From positions 1-43,586 of the forward strand of contig UQNI01000010.1 in NCBI GenBank assembly GCA_900542375.1: a stretch of DNA of 43,586 nt, given 5' to 3'. Made by a program: the position numbers and the translations under genes. The notes beneath the pieces are model-generated. The model was not told where the DNA came from, ran no database searches, and saw only the letters and a program-made list of their open reading frames with translations. Origin of the DNA: an uncultured Oscillospiraceae bacterium. Its GTDB lineage: Bacteria > Bacillota > Clostridia > Oscillospirales > Acutalibacteraceae. Positions 6,355-14,967 of this stretch are shown here, piece by piece (position 1 is the first letter of the stretch; each line of letters begins with the position of its first letter).

Positions 6355-8271
6355 TTATGATTCTACAGATATGGCCTCTACATCTTCAAGCCATATGGAT
6401 GATTTTACATCGCTGGGCATAAGCCAACCACCCCTGGGTGATAAAGATACGCTGCCAACAGCCGGTCCGTCCGGCAGACAGGAACGCTTAAATTGTTGTG
6501 CAAAAAATCTCCGATAAAAAACAGTCATCCAGTGTTTGATTGTTTCTTTTTTATACTTATCTCCCAATGCAAGGCAGGCTAAGCGAAAAATCTTATGGGG
6601 CATGAAGCCATAACGAAGTGTATAAAACAAGACAAAATCATGCAGTTCATAAGGACCGACAATTTCTTCGGTTTGCTGGGAAATGGTTTCTCCTACAGGA
6701 GGCAATAATTCCGGGCTGACAGGTGTTTGCAGAATATCCATCAGAATATCACTTAAGGGTGTTACGTTAATATTAATGCAGTGTGCTACCAAATAGCGAA
6801 CCATTGTTTTGGGAATATCACAGTTTATGCTGTACATAGACATATGGTCGCCGTTATACGTTGCCCAACCAAGTGCAGATTCGGATAAATCTCCTGTACC
6901 TATTACAATGCCTCCAAGTTGATTGGCAATATCCATCAATACCTGTGTGCGTTCTCTTGCCTGTGCATTTTCATATGTGACATCATGTTGATTGGGGTCT
7001 TGTCCAATATCGTGAAAATGTTGTGTCACAGATGCGGAAATATCAATTTCCCGAAACGTACATCCCAGCTCTATTGCTAAAGAACGCGCGTTCAGTCTGG
7101 TGCGGTTGGTAGTACCAAAACAAGGCATAGAAACTGCTGTAATACCGCTGGGGTCTAATTGCATAGCTTCAAAGGCACGTACGGTGGCAAGCAATGCCAA
7201 AGTAGAATCCAATCCGCCGGATAGACCAATTACTACATGACGACAGCCAATATGAGCTAATCTGTTTTTTAAACCGTTTGCCTGTATATTGAGTATAGAT
7301 TCACAGCGAGCGGGCAAATCCGGAAGTCGAGGAGGTAAAAACGGATTTGCTTGTATGGTGCGCTCCAATTGCAAAGAAATGATAGGCAGAGAAAACCTCA
7401 CTTTTTGATAGCTTGGAGTTGAAACATGATTCCAGCAGGAAGTATGGCAGCGTTCTTGCCAAAGTAATTGCAGGTCTATATCCGCATCAATAAAGCCTGT
7501 ATAGAAGAGTGGACTTTCTGCCAATATCGTACCGTTTTCGGCAATTAAATCATGACCGGAGTATACATAGTCTGTTGTGGATTCTCCTTCTCCTGCATCT
7601 GCATACACATAGGCGCATATCAGTTTAGCCGATTGACCGGTTACCAATGTTTTACGGTATGCAGCTCTTCCTACAACTTCTGTGCTGGCAGATAAATTGA
7701 AAATAACAGTTGCGCCTTCTTTGGCCAGTACGTTGGATGGTGGTTCAGTGACCCAAATATCTTTACAGATTTCAACACCGAATTGAAATTCTGTTAAAGT
7801 ATCACACGCAAAGATAATATTTGTGCCAAACGGTACGGTTTGATTACACAGCATGATGTCTCGATAGGTAGGGGCAGTGCAAAAGTAGCGTGTTTCGTTT
7901 AAGCCACCCTGGTCCACCAAATTGGTTTTTGGTACAATTCCTAACAGTTTCCCATGATAGCATACCGCTGCACAGTTGTATAAATTTGTTTCCACTTTAA
8001 TAGGAAGACCAACAATGCAAATAATATCTTCTTGTTTTAACTCCTTTAAGATTGTTTCCAGGCCGTTTAAAGCAGAGGTCAGCAGCGTTTGTTGAAAAAA
8101 TAAATCACCGCATGTATATCCTGTTAAGCATAGTTCGGGAAATACAATTGCACTTACTTGTTTTTCTGCTGCCTGCTTTGCAACAGCAATGATTTGTTGT
8201 GCATTGTAAGGACAATTTGCAACCTGAATTGTAGGAGTGGCAGATGCAACTCTTAAAAAACCGTCATGCAT
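6355..8271 (-). CDS. nadE: Glutamine-dependent NAD+ synthetase
   Basis: Last step of NAD+ synthesis: nicotinic acid adenine dinucleotide plus ATP and glutamine-derived ammonia give NAD+. Two domains are visible. The N-terminal nitrilase-fold glutaminase (about 1-290) has the Glu46-Lys115-Cys169 triad (FPELCLTGY, VPKTNL, GVEICKDIW). The C-terminal ATP-pyrophosphatase synthetase has the P-loop SGGLDS at 351-356 and SESALGWATYNGD. The length of 638 residues is typical for the fused form. I chose the start at 8271 because AAAGGAGG lies just upstream; an in-frame ATG ten codons earlier has no such site. It is followed by a terminator and preceded by a strong hairpin at 8297-8336. Confidence 0.96.
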   Translation of the reverse strand: MHDGFLRVASATPTIQVANCPYNAQQIIAVAKQAAEKQVSAIVFPELCLTGYTCGDLFFQQTLLTSALNGLETILKELKQEDIICIVGLPIKVETNLYNCAAVCYHGKLLGIVPKTNLVDQGGLNETRYFCTAPTYRDIMLCNQTVPFGTNIIFACDTLTEFQFGVEICKDIWVTEPPSNVLAKEGATVIFNLSASTEVVGRAAYRKTLVTGQSAKLICAYVYADAGEGESTTDYVYSGHDLIAENGTILAESPLFYTGFIDADIDLQLLWQERCHTSCWNHVSTPSYQKVRFSLPIISLQLERTIQANPFLPPRLPDLPARCESILNIQANGLKNRLAHIGCRHVVIGLSGGLDSTLALLATVRAFEAMQLDPSGITAVSMPCFGTTNRTRLNARSLAIELGCTFREIDISASVTQHFHDIGQDPNQHDVTYENAQARERTQVLMDIANQLGGIVIGTGDLSESALGWATYNGDHMSMYSINCDIPKTMVRYLVAHCININVTPLSDILMDILQTPVSPELLPPVGETISQQTEEIVGPYELHDFVLFYTLRYGFMPHKIFRLACLALGDKYKKETIKHWMTVFYRRFFAQQFKRSCLPDGPAVGSVSLSPRGGWLMPSDVKSSIWLEDVEAISVES

Positions 8272-8296
8272 GAAAATACCTCCTTTTATAATAAAA

Positions 8297-8336
8297 GTCA
8301 ACGATGCTTTATATCAACATATAAAGCAGCATTGAC
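8297..8336 (-). terminator. Hairpin between the glycosyltransferase and nadE
   Basis: An 18-base stem with two mismatches (GTCAA...TTTATAT against ATATAAA...TTGAC), 4-base loop, followed on the minus strand by TTTTATTATAAAA. It probably terminates the glycosyltransferase transcript. It overlaps the nadE leader, so an attenuator role is possible. Confidence 0.6.
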
Positions 8337-8354
8337 TTTATGGCTGGCGATGCA

Positions 8355-9374
8355 TTAACTTTCTCTTTTTGGTTTTGTAATTCTTGGTTTTTTGTCAAAT
8401 TCTTGAGGGCTTAATACGCCTGGTAAATCATAGGAATAGGTAGCGTGATCAAACTCTTTGCTGGCACAAAAAGACAAAGCACTGCGGATTTTTTTCATAT
8501 TGGACCAAAGGCCTCCCATAGATTTGTTTTTTCTATGAATTTTCAATGCGCAATATAAACAATACCAGCCTGTCTTTTTGGTAAGGGAACGATACGCTTT
8601 TTTATATTTGTCATAAACACCGTTTTGGTCTAAAGAAGCACGCACCATAGCTGTGGCCAAAATAAAGTCATTGATTTTTTGGGCATTAATCGTTGCTAAA
8701 GTACTGGCGCTTTGTTGATTATAGTAGTACAATGCACGGTTAATTACGACTACTTTTTCAGCATGAGAGAATAATCTATGAGTAGTCGCCATATCTTCAA
8801 AAGCCATAGAGGGGAACGTAATACCGTGGTCTACAAACAAAGAACGTTTATAAATTTTGTTCCAGGCAAGACTTTGAATTTGTACATCTTTTAATAGCTT
8901 TTTCAAAGCTTCTTCTTTGTTAAATACGCCGCTGGTACGAAAAGGATATTTATATAAAGAATCTGACTCAACAAAATGATAGTAATAATAACAGCAAGCA
9001 ATATCAGCATCGTGGATGGTAATTGCCTGATATAATTCTTGAAGAAACGTAGGAGCAAGATAATCATCGCTGTCAACAAAACAGACATATTTACTATCTG
9101 CCAATGCAAGTGCGGCATTACGTGCCATAGACATACCTCTATTAGGTTGATCAATTACAGTAATATTATGATATCTTGATTCAAAATCTCTTAAAATTTC
9201 CAAACAATTATCTGTAGAACCGTCATTTACTGCAATCAGACGGAAATCGCGAAAGGTTTGATCCATTAAGGTTTGTAAACATTTTGGCAAAAATTTGCTA
9301 ACGTTATAAACCGGCATAAGCACCGTTATTTTAGGTGGTTGATATTGATTTGCGTTCTCTGCCAACGGATTCAT
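8355..9374 (-). CDS. Family 2 glycosyltransferase
   Basis: A GT-A fold nucleotide-sugar glycosyltransferase of 339 residues. The N-terminal half has ITVLMPVYNVSKFLPKCL (about 16-33), NDGSTD (51-56), NRGMSMARNAAL and the metal-binding DSDDY. The C-terminal third is basic and helical without clear membrane segments. Such enzymes add sugars to cell wall or capsule polymers, teichoic acid or lipids; the acceptor is not predictable. Start choice is unclear: ATG 9374 touches GAAAGG with almost no spacer, whereas TTG at 9365 (codon 4) has better spacing. It has its own promoter (9419-9446) and lies between the VanW gene and nadE. Confidence 0.9.
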   Translation of the reverse strand: MNPLAENANQYQPPKITVLMPVYNVSKFLPKCLQTLMDQTFRDFRLIAVNDGSTDNCLEILRDFESRYHNITVIDQPNRGMSMARNAALALADSKYVCFVDSDDYLAPTFLQELYQAITIHDADIACCYYYYHFVESDSLYKYPFRTSGVFNKEEALKKLLKDVQIQSLAWNKIYKRSLFVDHGITFPSMAFEDMATTHRLFSHAEKVVVINRALYYYNQQSASTLATINAQKINDFILATAMVRASLDQNGVYDKYKKAYRSLTKKTGWYCLYCALKIHRKNKSMGGLWSNMKKIRSALSFCASKEFDHATYSYDLPGVLSPQEFDKKPRITKPKRES

Positions 9375-9418
9375 CCTTTCTTTAAAATAAATTATTTAAG
9401 AAAAACATACTTCATTAA

Positions 9419-9446
9419 ATTATACAATATTATGTCGAAAAATCAA
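9419..9446 (-). promoter_or_regulatory. Promoter of the family 2 glycosyltransferase
   Basis: On the minus strand TTGATT (9446-9441) and TATAAT (9424-9419) with a 16-base spacer, about 45 bases from the start codon. Confidence 0.6.
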
Positions 9447-9463
9447 TATCTTTGTCTAAAAAT

Positions 9464-9496
9464 AAGGGGTACAGTATAAAAACTGTGCCCCTTTTT
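9464..9496 (-). terminator. Terminator after the VanW-domain gene
   Basis: Stem AAGGGG-x-ACAGT pairing with ACTGT-x-CCCCTT, followed on the minus strand by T-rich sequence. Confidence 0.75.
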
Positions 9497-9504
9497 CTAA
9501 TAGA

Positions 9505-11097
9505 TTAATTTGATGAGAGTGAACTGTCCTCTTCTGGTGAAGATGTTTGGGTATCAGATGATACCGGAGGTGCTTCAGAGGAAGATGGGGGCTGCTCTGA
9601 AGAGGACGGAGGCGGAGTTGGTTCCGGTTCCGGCTCCGGTGTTGGCTCGGGGTCAGGAACACTGCCGCCTTTTGGCGGGATGACATAAACATCTGCAAAA
9701 GCAGGATAATAACTGGATGGCAATGTTTCTGTTTTTACAGCCACGCCATTTTTATAATAGGTGCGGCTTGCAGCTGTCTTATACCCGGGATTTCCGCTTC
9801 TTTTTAGTCTTGCGGCACTGAGCGGATTTGGATTTGGAGCAAGACTGTTATCTGTATTGTATTCAGCTGCAGGTTTGCTAATGTTTGCTGTAATCCAAGC
9901 ACTGGGTTCTATGGTGTCATATTCGGGTGATTGATAGCCATAGAAGGTAACCCAAACGGTAGTACCATCCATTCCGGCTGCAATATATACAGGATAATCG
10001 GTATCATTACGGAAGACAAAATCCAAAGAACCGTAAGATACAGTGGCATCCAGCCCAATTGGTACGTAAGAAGATGGATACGTATGGTTATAACGGGTGA
10101 CAATGGTCATATTAGAACGCAAAGCAGCGCCGTAAATGGTAGAGGATACTTGACAAATACCACCACCGTATTCCTGAATAAACTCACCGCCGGAAATAGC
10201 GGTAGCCGGTAAATATCCATTGGAACCATTGGTGGTATTTCCTGTTGTGCCATTGAATGAAAACTGTTCGCCGGGCTGAAGAATTGTACCGTTTGTAGCA
10301 TTTGCGGCAAGTTTCATATTATGATTGCCATTTGCGGTATTGGTAGAAACAGTGCTGTAAGAACCCAGCTTTTGCATATTTGCTTTGATATCTTCTGCTG
10401 TTTTGGTACATTTTATAATTTCCACAGGTACTTCAATGGTACCTGTTTTTTCCGTTTTGAGCAGTTCTTCCACTTTAGCTGCCAATTCATCTGTTTTTAC
10501 TTTACGTCCATCTATAGGTTCAGATACATTAAAACCTCCGTTATAATAACCGGTAATGGTTGGCTCTTGCGCATCTTTATTAAACGGTGCGGATAATTCA
10601 GCCAGCTTTGGTTCCAGTTCTTCTTTGATTAGAGTTGGTTTTAATTCAAAATCTTTTGGTGTTACGCTTAACTCTGCTACTCTGGAGGCATGTTCTTCTT
10701 CATCGCAGTGCCAATTATATTCGTAAGCTTCGTCAATGGTATCTTGCAAGTGCAGGTCAAATGGAAGTTCTTTTCCCGTTAATGTGACAGTTTGCTCTTC
10801 CAAAGTAAGTTGGATATCATATCCCTTTGGATAGACTTCTGCCTGGAGCAATGCCTCCATTGCTTCTTCTTTTGTCATACCGGATATATCGATTCCCTCA
10901 ATAGAGATACCCTGAGAAAAACGTTCCGTATCAGAATAAGAAACAGTATTGGCAGAACTGCTGCCGATGCCAATCTTGTTTAATGCACCGGTAGTAAAAA
11001 TAACTGCAATAATAGCCGCTATGACGACAACTGCCCCGGCAACAGAGCAGCCGATAATAATATTTCTTTTTTTAGGATCCATGTTTTGCTCAGACAT
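9505..11097 (-). CDS. VanW-family surface protein
   Basis: A 530-residue single-pass membrane protein. One transmembrane helix lies at about 12-36 after a short cytoplasmic stretch. Then comes an extracellular region with a putative peptidoglycan-binding 4-type segment (from ISIEGIDISGMTKEEA, repeated before GGFNVSEPIDGR). The VanW domain follows (about 250-390), with NRN-like entry, FNGTTGNTTNGSNGY, GGGICQVSSTIYGAAL and NHTYPSSYVPIGLDATV. The C-terminal 60 residues are Pro/Glu/Ser-rich and probably disordered wall-spanning sequence. VanW proteins occur with vancomycin resistance clusters but most, like this one, stand alone; the molecular role is not established. The start at 11097 has AGGAGG 7 bases upstream and replaces an ATG six codons earlier. 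It diverges from the glycosyltransferase at 11292. Confidence 0.9.
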   Translation of the reverse strand: MSEQNMDPKKRNIIIGCSVAGAVVVIAAIIAVIFTTGALNKIGIGSSSANTVSYSDTERFSQGISIEGIDISGMTKEEAMEALLQAEVYPKGYDIQLTLEEQTVTLTGKELPFDLHLQDTIDEAYEYNWHCDEEEHASRVAELSVTPKDFELKPTLIKEELEPKLAELSAPFNKDAQEPTITGYYNGGFNVSEPIDGRKVKTDELAAKVEELLKTEKTGTIEVPVEIIKCTKTAEDIKANMQKLGSYSTVSTNTANGNHNMKLAANATNGTILQPGEQFSFNGTTGNTTNGSNGYLPATAISGGEFIQEYGGGICQVSSTIYGAALRSNMTIVTRYNHTYPSSYVPIGLDATVSYGSLDFVFRNDTDYPVYIAAGMDGTTVWVTFYGYQSPEYDTIEPSAWITANISKPAAEYNTDNSLAPNPNPLSAARLKRSGNPGYKTAASRTYYKNGVAVKTETLPSSYYPAFADVYVIPPKGGSVPDPEPTPEPEPEPTPPPSSSEQPPSSSEAPPVSSDTQTSSPEEDSSLSSN

Positions 11098-11211
11098 TAT
11101 ATTCCTCCTAGTCAAGGATTCTAATTCTTCATTCCTCTTTTATAATGATATAATGTTTAGATTGAAAAGTAAAGTTACAGCTTTATTACGAGTAAAGATG
11201 CAGGCTTTAAA

Positions 11212-11240
11212 TTGCGCAGATGTCCTTTTTGTGATATATT
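11212..11240 (+). promoter_or_regulatory. Promoter of the diacylglycerol glycosyltransferase-like gene
   Basis: TTGCGC (11212-11217) and TATATT (11235-11240) with a 17-base spacer. Confidence 0.5.
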
Positions 11241-11291
11241 GAATATATAAATATGTTTGATAAAACGTGACAGAAATGAGAGGTGACCATA

Positions 11292-12407
11292 GTGAGAGTA
11301 TTCATTTTTTCTGCGGCTGCCGGCGGTGGACATATCAGAACGGCTCAAGCTTTGGAACAGTATATCAATCACCATGTAGTAGATGCAAAAGTAAAGGTTG
11401 TTGACGCATTAAAAGAGGTAAATTATATTTATGATAAATTAATATGCAAAGGGTATCATTTTGTTGCTACAAAAACGCCTGCAATATTTGGGCATATGTA
11501 TCATAATACCAATGATAACAGTCCGCTTTCAAAATTTGTACCAAAAATGAATCATGCGCTCAGTAAGCGTTTGCTGTCATTAATTCATGAATTTGAGCCG
11601 GATATCATTGTGGCTACACACCCGTTCGTTGCCGAAATGGTGTCACATTTAAAAGGGAAAGGTTTCATTGACGCGAAATTATTGGTAGTCATGACAGACT
11701 ATGCTCCTCATAAAACATGGATAGCGGAACATGTAGACGGATATATTGTTGCAAATGATGATATGGTAATTCCTATGGTACAAGACTTTGGAGTAGAACC
11801 GGAAAAAATTCATCCGTTTGGAATTCCTATTTTAGAGACATTTTTTCATCCGCAGCCGAAAGACTCTCTACGGAGAGAAATGGGGCTTGCCCCTGATAAA
11901 CCGACGATTCTGTTAATGGCAGGAAGCTTTGGTGTCAAAACCATTGTGCAAATTTATCGCGATATCATTCGTGTGCCAATGGATTTTCAAATGATTGTGA
12001 TTACAGGGAAAAATCAAAGATTATATCAAACATTAAAAACTACGGTTATGCTCAGCCCCAAAAAGACAAAGTTGATTTTGTTCACACAAAAGGTAGAACA
12101 ATATATGCAGGCCAGTGATTTGATTATTACCAAACCGGGCGGCTTAACGGTTACGGAGGCCTTGGCAAGCAACTTGCCTTTGTTGGTATTTGATTCGATT
12201 CCAGGACAAGAAGAGGATAACGCAGATTTTTTGGAATTGCACGGAATGGCAAGAAGACTTCACAAAAATGAAAGCTGTACGGATGCTTTAAAAGAACTTT
12301 TAGCAGATAAAATGCAGTTGGCATCTATGGAACAAGCATGTAAAAACTTTGATCAGTCAGATGGATGTGCAAAAATAGTTTCCTTGATGAAAGATATGAT
12401 AAAATAA
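11292..12407 (+). CDS. Diacylglycerol glycosyltransferase-like (MGDG synthase/UgtP family)
   Basis: A 371-residue GT28-type enzyme that probably transfers glucose or galactose from a UDP-sugar to diacylglycerol at the inner membrane face, making glycolipids or lipoteichoic acid anchors. The N-terminal domain opens with SAAAGGGHIRTAQALE, the lipid-acceptor site of the MGDG synthase/UgtP family. THPFVAEM and DYAPHKTW follow. The C-terminal donor-binding domain has LLMAGSFGVKT and TKPGGLTVTEAL. I take the GTG at 11292 as start because AGAGGTGA lies five bases upstream; an earlier GTG at 11283 is part of that site. It diverges from the VanW gene and is followed by a terminator. Strict assignment to ugtP is not possible. 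Confidence 0.87.
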   Translation: MRVFIFSAAAGGGHIRTAQALEQYINHHVVDAKVKVVDALKEVNYIYDKLICKGYHFVATKTPAIFGHMYHNTNDNSPLSKFVPKMNHALSKRLLSLIHEFEPDIIVATHPFVAEMVSHLKGKGFIDAKLLVVMTDYAPHKTWIAEHVDGYIVANDDMVIPMVQDFGVEPEKIHPFGIPILETFFHPQPKDSLRREMGLAPDKPTILLMAGSFGVKTIVQIYRDIIRVPMDFQMIVITGKNQRLYQTLKTTVMLSPKKTKLILFTQKVEQYMQASDLIITKPGGLTVTEALASNLPLLVFDSIPGQEEDNADFLELHGMARRLHKNESCTDALKELLADKMQLASMEQACKNFDQSDGCAKIVSLMKDMIK

Positions 12408-12420
12408 AAAGAATGACAAG

Positions 12421-12449
12421 AAGGCTGTTCGAAAGAACGGTCTTTTTAT
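12421..12449 (+). terminator. Terminator after the glycosyltransferase
   Basis: A 10-bp stem (with two G-T pairs) AAGGCTGTTC/GAACGGTCTT around a GAAA loop, followed by five Ts. Confidence 0.75.
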
Positions 12450-12506
12450 ATGTTACAGAAAATATGTAACGTAACAGTAAACTTTTATTTTTCCATATAC
12501 AAGCTA

Positions 12507-12535
12507 TTCACTAATAGCTGCAAGTATTGTATAAT
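12507..12535 (+). promoter_or_regulatory. Promoter of the cysteine desulfurase-thiI-cinA-sortase group
   Basis: TTCACT (12507-12512) and TATAAT (12530-12535) with a 17-base spacer; start codon 29 bases later. Confidence 0.55.
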
Positions 12536-12563
12536 AAAAACATGAATTATAGGAGGATGGATT

Positions 12564-13697
12564 ATGGAAATTTATTTGGATAACAGTTCTACAACAAAGG
12601 TATGCCTTCCCGCTGCCGAAAAAGTGATGGAATGCATGACGGTTGTATACGGAAATCCATCTTCTCTACATTCAATGGGCTTTGCTGCCGAAAAAGAAAT
12701 GACAAAAGCGCGCGCTTCCATTGCAAAACAAATTGGGGTAAAAGAAAACGAGATTATTTTTACCTCAGGGGGAACCGAAGCAAATAATCTAGCGGTGTTT
12801 GGAGCAGTGGAAGCCAAAAAACGCTTTGGCAATAAAATTGTGACTACTGCAATTGAGCATCCATCCGTATTGGGATGTATGGAGCAGCTTGAAAAAAATG
12901 GGTTTGAAGTGGTTTATCTCAAACCGGATATGACCGGCGCCATTTCACCGGAACAGGTAATGGAAGCAATTGATGAACATACCGTATTGGTCAGCATGAT
13001 GTTGGTGAACAACGAAGTAGGAAGCATATTACCAATTGAAGCCGCAGCCAAAGCAATCAAGCAAAAAAAGTCTCCTGCATTGTTTCATGTAGATGCCGTA
13101 CAGGGATTTGGAAAAATGGCAATTTATCCGAACAAAAGTGGAATTGACCTGCTGACTATAAGCGGCCATAAAATCCATGCTCCCAAAGGAATAGGTGCGC
13201 TTTATATTTCAAAAGACATCCGTATTCCTCCTCGCACATTTGGCGGTGGACAAGAAAATGGAATTCGACCCGGCACAGAGGCGCTCCCTCTTATCAGTGG
13301 TTTTGGAGAGGCTGTCATGCAGCTTCCGAATATATCCGAGGAAATCAAACGCATTCAAACATTATATGACAGCTGTAAAGAACAACTGTTGCAGCTGCCC
13401 GGTATTGTAATCAATTCTCCGGAACAGGGATTGCCTTATGTGCTGAATTTTTCTACTTGTTCTGTTCGCTCGGAGACGATGCTGCATTTTTTGGCATCCA
13501 AACATATCTTTGTTTCCGGCGGTTCTGCGTGTGCTAAGGGAAAGCGCAGTCATGTGCTGACTGCTATGGGACTGGACCGTGCCAGAATTCAAACCGCAAT
13601 CAGAGTTAGTTTTTCAAGAGAGAATACACAGCAGGATGTTAATGTTTTTATTGAAGCCGTTAAAGACGGACTATCTTCTCTTGCGACAGGTAAATGA
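12564..13697 (+). CDS. Cysteine desulfurase (NifS/NifZ type)
   Basis: A PLP enzyme of 377 residues that removes sulfur from L-cysteine as a persulfide. Visible features are YLDNSSTTK at the N-terminus, FTSGGTEANN (66-75), His99 stacking on PLP, VDAVQ (176-180), the PLP lysine Lys203 in SGHKIHAPKG, and the catalytic Cys323 in SGGSACAKGKRSH. Its stop lies 16 bases before thiI, so the two are surely cotranscribed. In Bacillus, ThiI that lacks a rhodanese domain gets sulfur from such a dedicated neighbour desulfurase (NifZ) for 4-thiouridine formation in tRNA. The arrangement here suggests the same job, rather than general Fe-S assembly, since no scaffold gene is present. The assignment to tRNA thiolation is inference from context. 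Confidence 0.93.
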   Translation: MEIYLDNSSTTKVCLPAAEKVMECMTVVYGNPSSLHSMGFAAEKEMTKARASIAKQIGVKENEIIFTSGGTEANNLAVFGAVEAKKRFGNKIVTTAIEHPSVLGCMEQLEKNGFEVVYLKPDMTGAISPEQVMEAIDEHTVLVSMMLVNNEVGSILPIEAAAKAIKQKKSPALFHVDAVQGFGKMAIYPNKSGIDLLTISGHKIHAPKGIGALYISKDIRIPPRTFGGGQENGIRPGTEALPLISGFGEAVMQLPNISEEIKRIQTLYDSCKEQLLQLPGIVINSPEQGLPYVLNFSTCSVRSETMLHFLASKHIFVSGGSACAKGKRSHVLTAMGLDRARIQTAIRVSFSRENTQQDVNVFIEAVKDGLSSLATGK

Positions 13698-13713
13698 TAG
13701 GAGTTATGAATTG

Positions 13714-14898
13714 ATGAATGAAATTTTATTGCTAAAATTGGGCGAATTGGTGCTCAAAGGGTTGAATCGAAAATTATTTGAAAATGTATTGTTAAAACGT
13801 ATTCAATACACATTATGCGATTTAGGCAAGTTTGATATAAAATTGGCGCAGTCAACAATCACCATTGTTCCGCAAGAAGAAACAATTGATTTAGAAGAAG
13901 CGGCAGAAAGGGTTTCTAAAATATTTGGTATTGCAGCCTTTTCACGTGCACGCGTGACAGAAAAAAATATGGATGCAATCAAACAAGCATCAGCAGAATA
14001 TTTGGCGGAAGAACTGGAAGCGGCGAAAACATTCAAAGTGGAAGCAAAACGATCTGATAAAAAATTTCCTCTGAATTCTCCTCAAATTTGTACGCAAGTA
14101 GGGGAATATTTATTGGAGGCATATCCTCACTTAACAGTAGATGTTCATAATCCTGACAGTATTGTGTATGTAGAAGTTCGAGATTACGGCGCATATATCA
14201 GAGGTCGTGCACTGCAAGGAGCAGGCGGTATTCCTGTAGGGACAGGCGGAAAAGCGGCGGTATTAATCAGCGGCGGTATTGATAGTCCGGTTGCTTCCTG
14301 GATGATGGCAAAACGTGGTGTTGAACTCACAGCTATCCACTTTGCAAGCCCTCCGTATACCAGTGAACGGGCTGAGGATAAAGTTGTCCGTTTATTAACG
14401 CAAGTGAGTGCATACAGTGGCAGAATGAAAATGTATACCGTTCCTTTCACAAAAGTACAAGAATTGATACAGGCTAACTGCCCGGAGGAATTGTTTACAA
14501 TTATCATGCGCCGTTTTATGATGCGTGTTGCAGAACAAATTGCGAGAAAAGAAGAATGTGGCGCATTGATTACAGGAGAGAGTTTGGGGCAGGTAGCAAG
14601 CCAAACCATGCAGGCAATCGGCTGTACAGATATGGTTGCAACCATGCCTGTGTTCCGCCCATTAATCGGCATGGATAAAACAGAGATTGTAGCCATTGCA
14701 CATCGTATAGGAACCTTCGATATATCCATTGAACCATATGAAGATTGCTGCACAATATTTACACCAAAACATCCAAGAACAAAACCAATCCCATCCTTTG
14801 TGGAAATAGGGGAGTCTGCACTTGATATCGATGCTTTGGTAGAAGAATGTGTCAAAAATGCTCGCTATCAGAAAATAGGTTATCGTCAAAATCAATGA
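13714..14898 (+). CDS. thiI: tRNA 4-thiouridine synthase ThiI (no rhodanese domain)
   Basis: Activates U8 of tRNA with ATP and inserts sulfur to make 4-thiouridine, a near-UV sensor and stability mark; may also serve thiamine thiazole sulfur. Residues 1-60 are the ferredoxin-like domain, 60-165 the THUMP RNA-binding domain, and 180-380 the ATP-pyrophosphatase with PP-loop SGGIDS (186-191). GESLGQVASQT and DCCTIFTPKHPRTKP follow. The protein ends at 395 residues, so the C-terminal rhodanese domain of the E. coli form is absent and sulfur must come from a partner, presumably the desulfurase just upstream. The open frame extends further upstream inside that gene; ATG 13714 (or TTG 13711) after AGGAG is the plausible start. 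Confidence 0.95.
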   Translation: MNEILLLKLGELVLKGLNRKLFENVLLKRIQYTLCDLGKFDIKLAQSTITIVPQEETIDLEEAAERVSKIFGIAAFSRARVTEKNMDAIKQASAEYLAEELEAAKTFKVEAKRSDKKFPLNSPQICTQVGEYLLEAYPHLTVDVHNPDSIVYVEVRDYGAYIRGRALQGAGGIPVGTGGKAAVLISGGIDSPVASWMMAKRGVELTAIHFASPPYTSERAEDKVVRLLTQVSAYSGRMKMYTVPFTKVQELIQANCPEELFTIIMRRFMMRVAEQIARKEECGALITGESLGQVASQTMQAIGCTDMVATMPVFRPLIGMDKTEIVAIAHRIGTFDISIEPYEDCCTIFTPKHPRTKPIPSFVEIGESALDIDALVEECVKNARYQKIGYRQNQ

Positions 14899-14967
14899 TT
14901 TTTGTTTGAGTAAAACAATAGTTGTCCATATTCGTTTTAAGCATCTATTGAGAAAGGAAGCAGTGTT

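Noticed and set aside
9505..11097. Vancomycin resistance cluster suggested by the VanW domain
   Set aside because: No vanH, vanA/B ligase, vanX or vanRS beside it; stand-alone VanW proteins are common in Clostridia.
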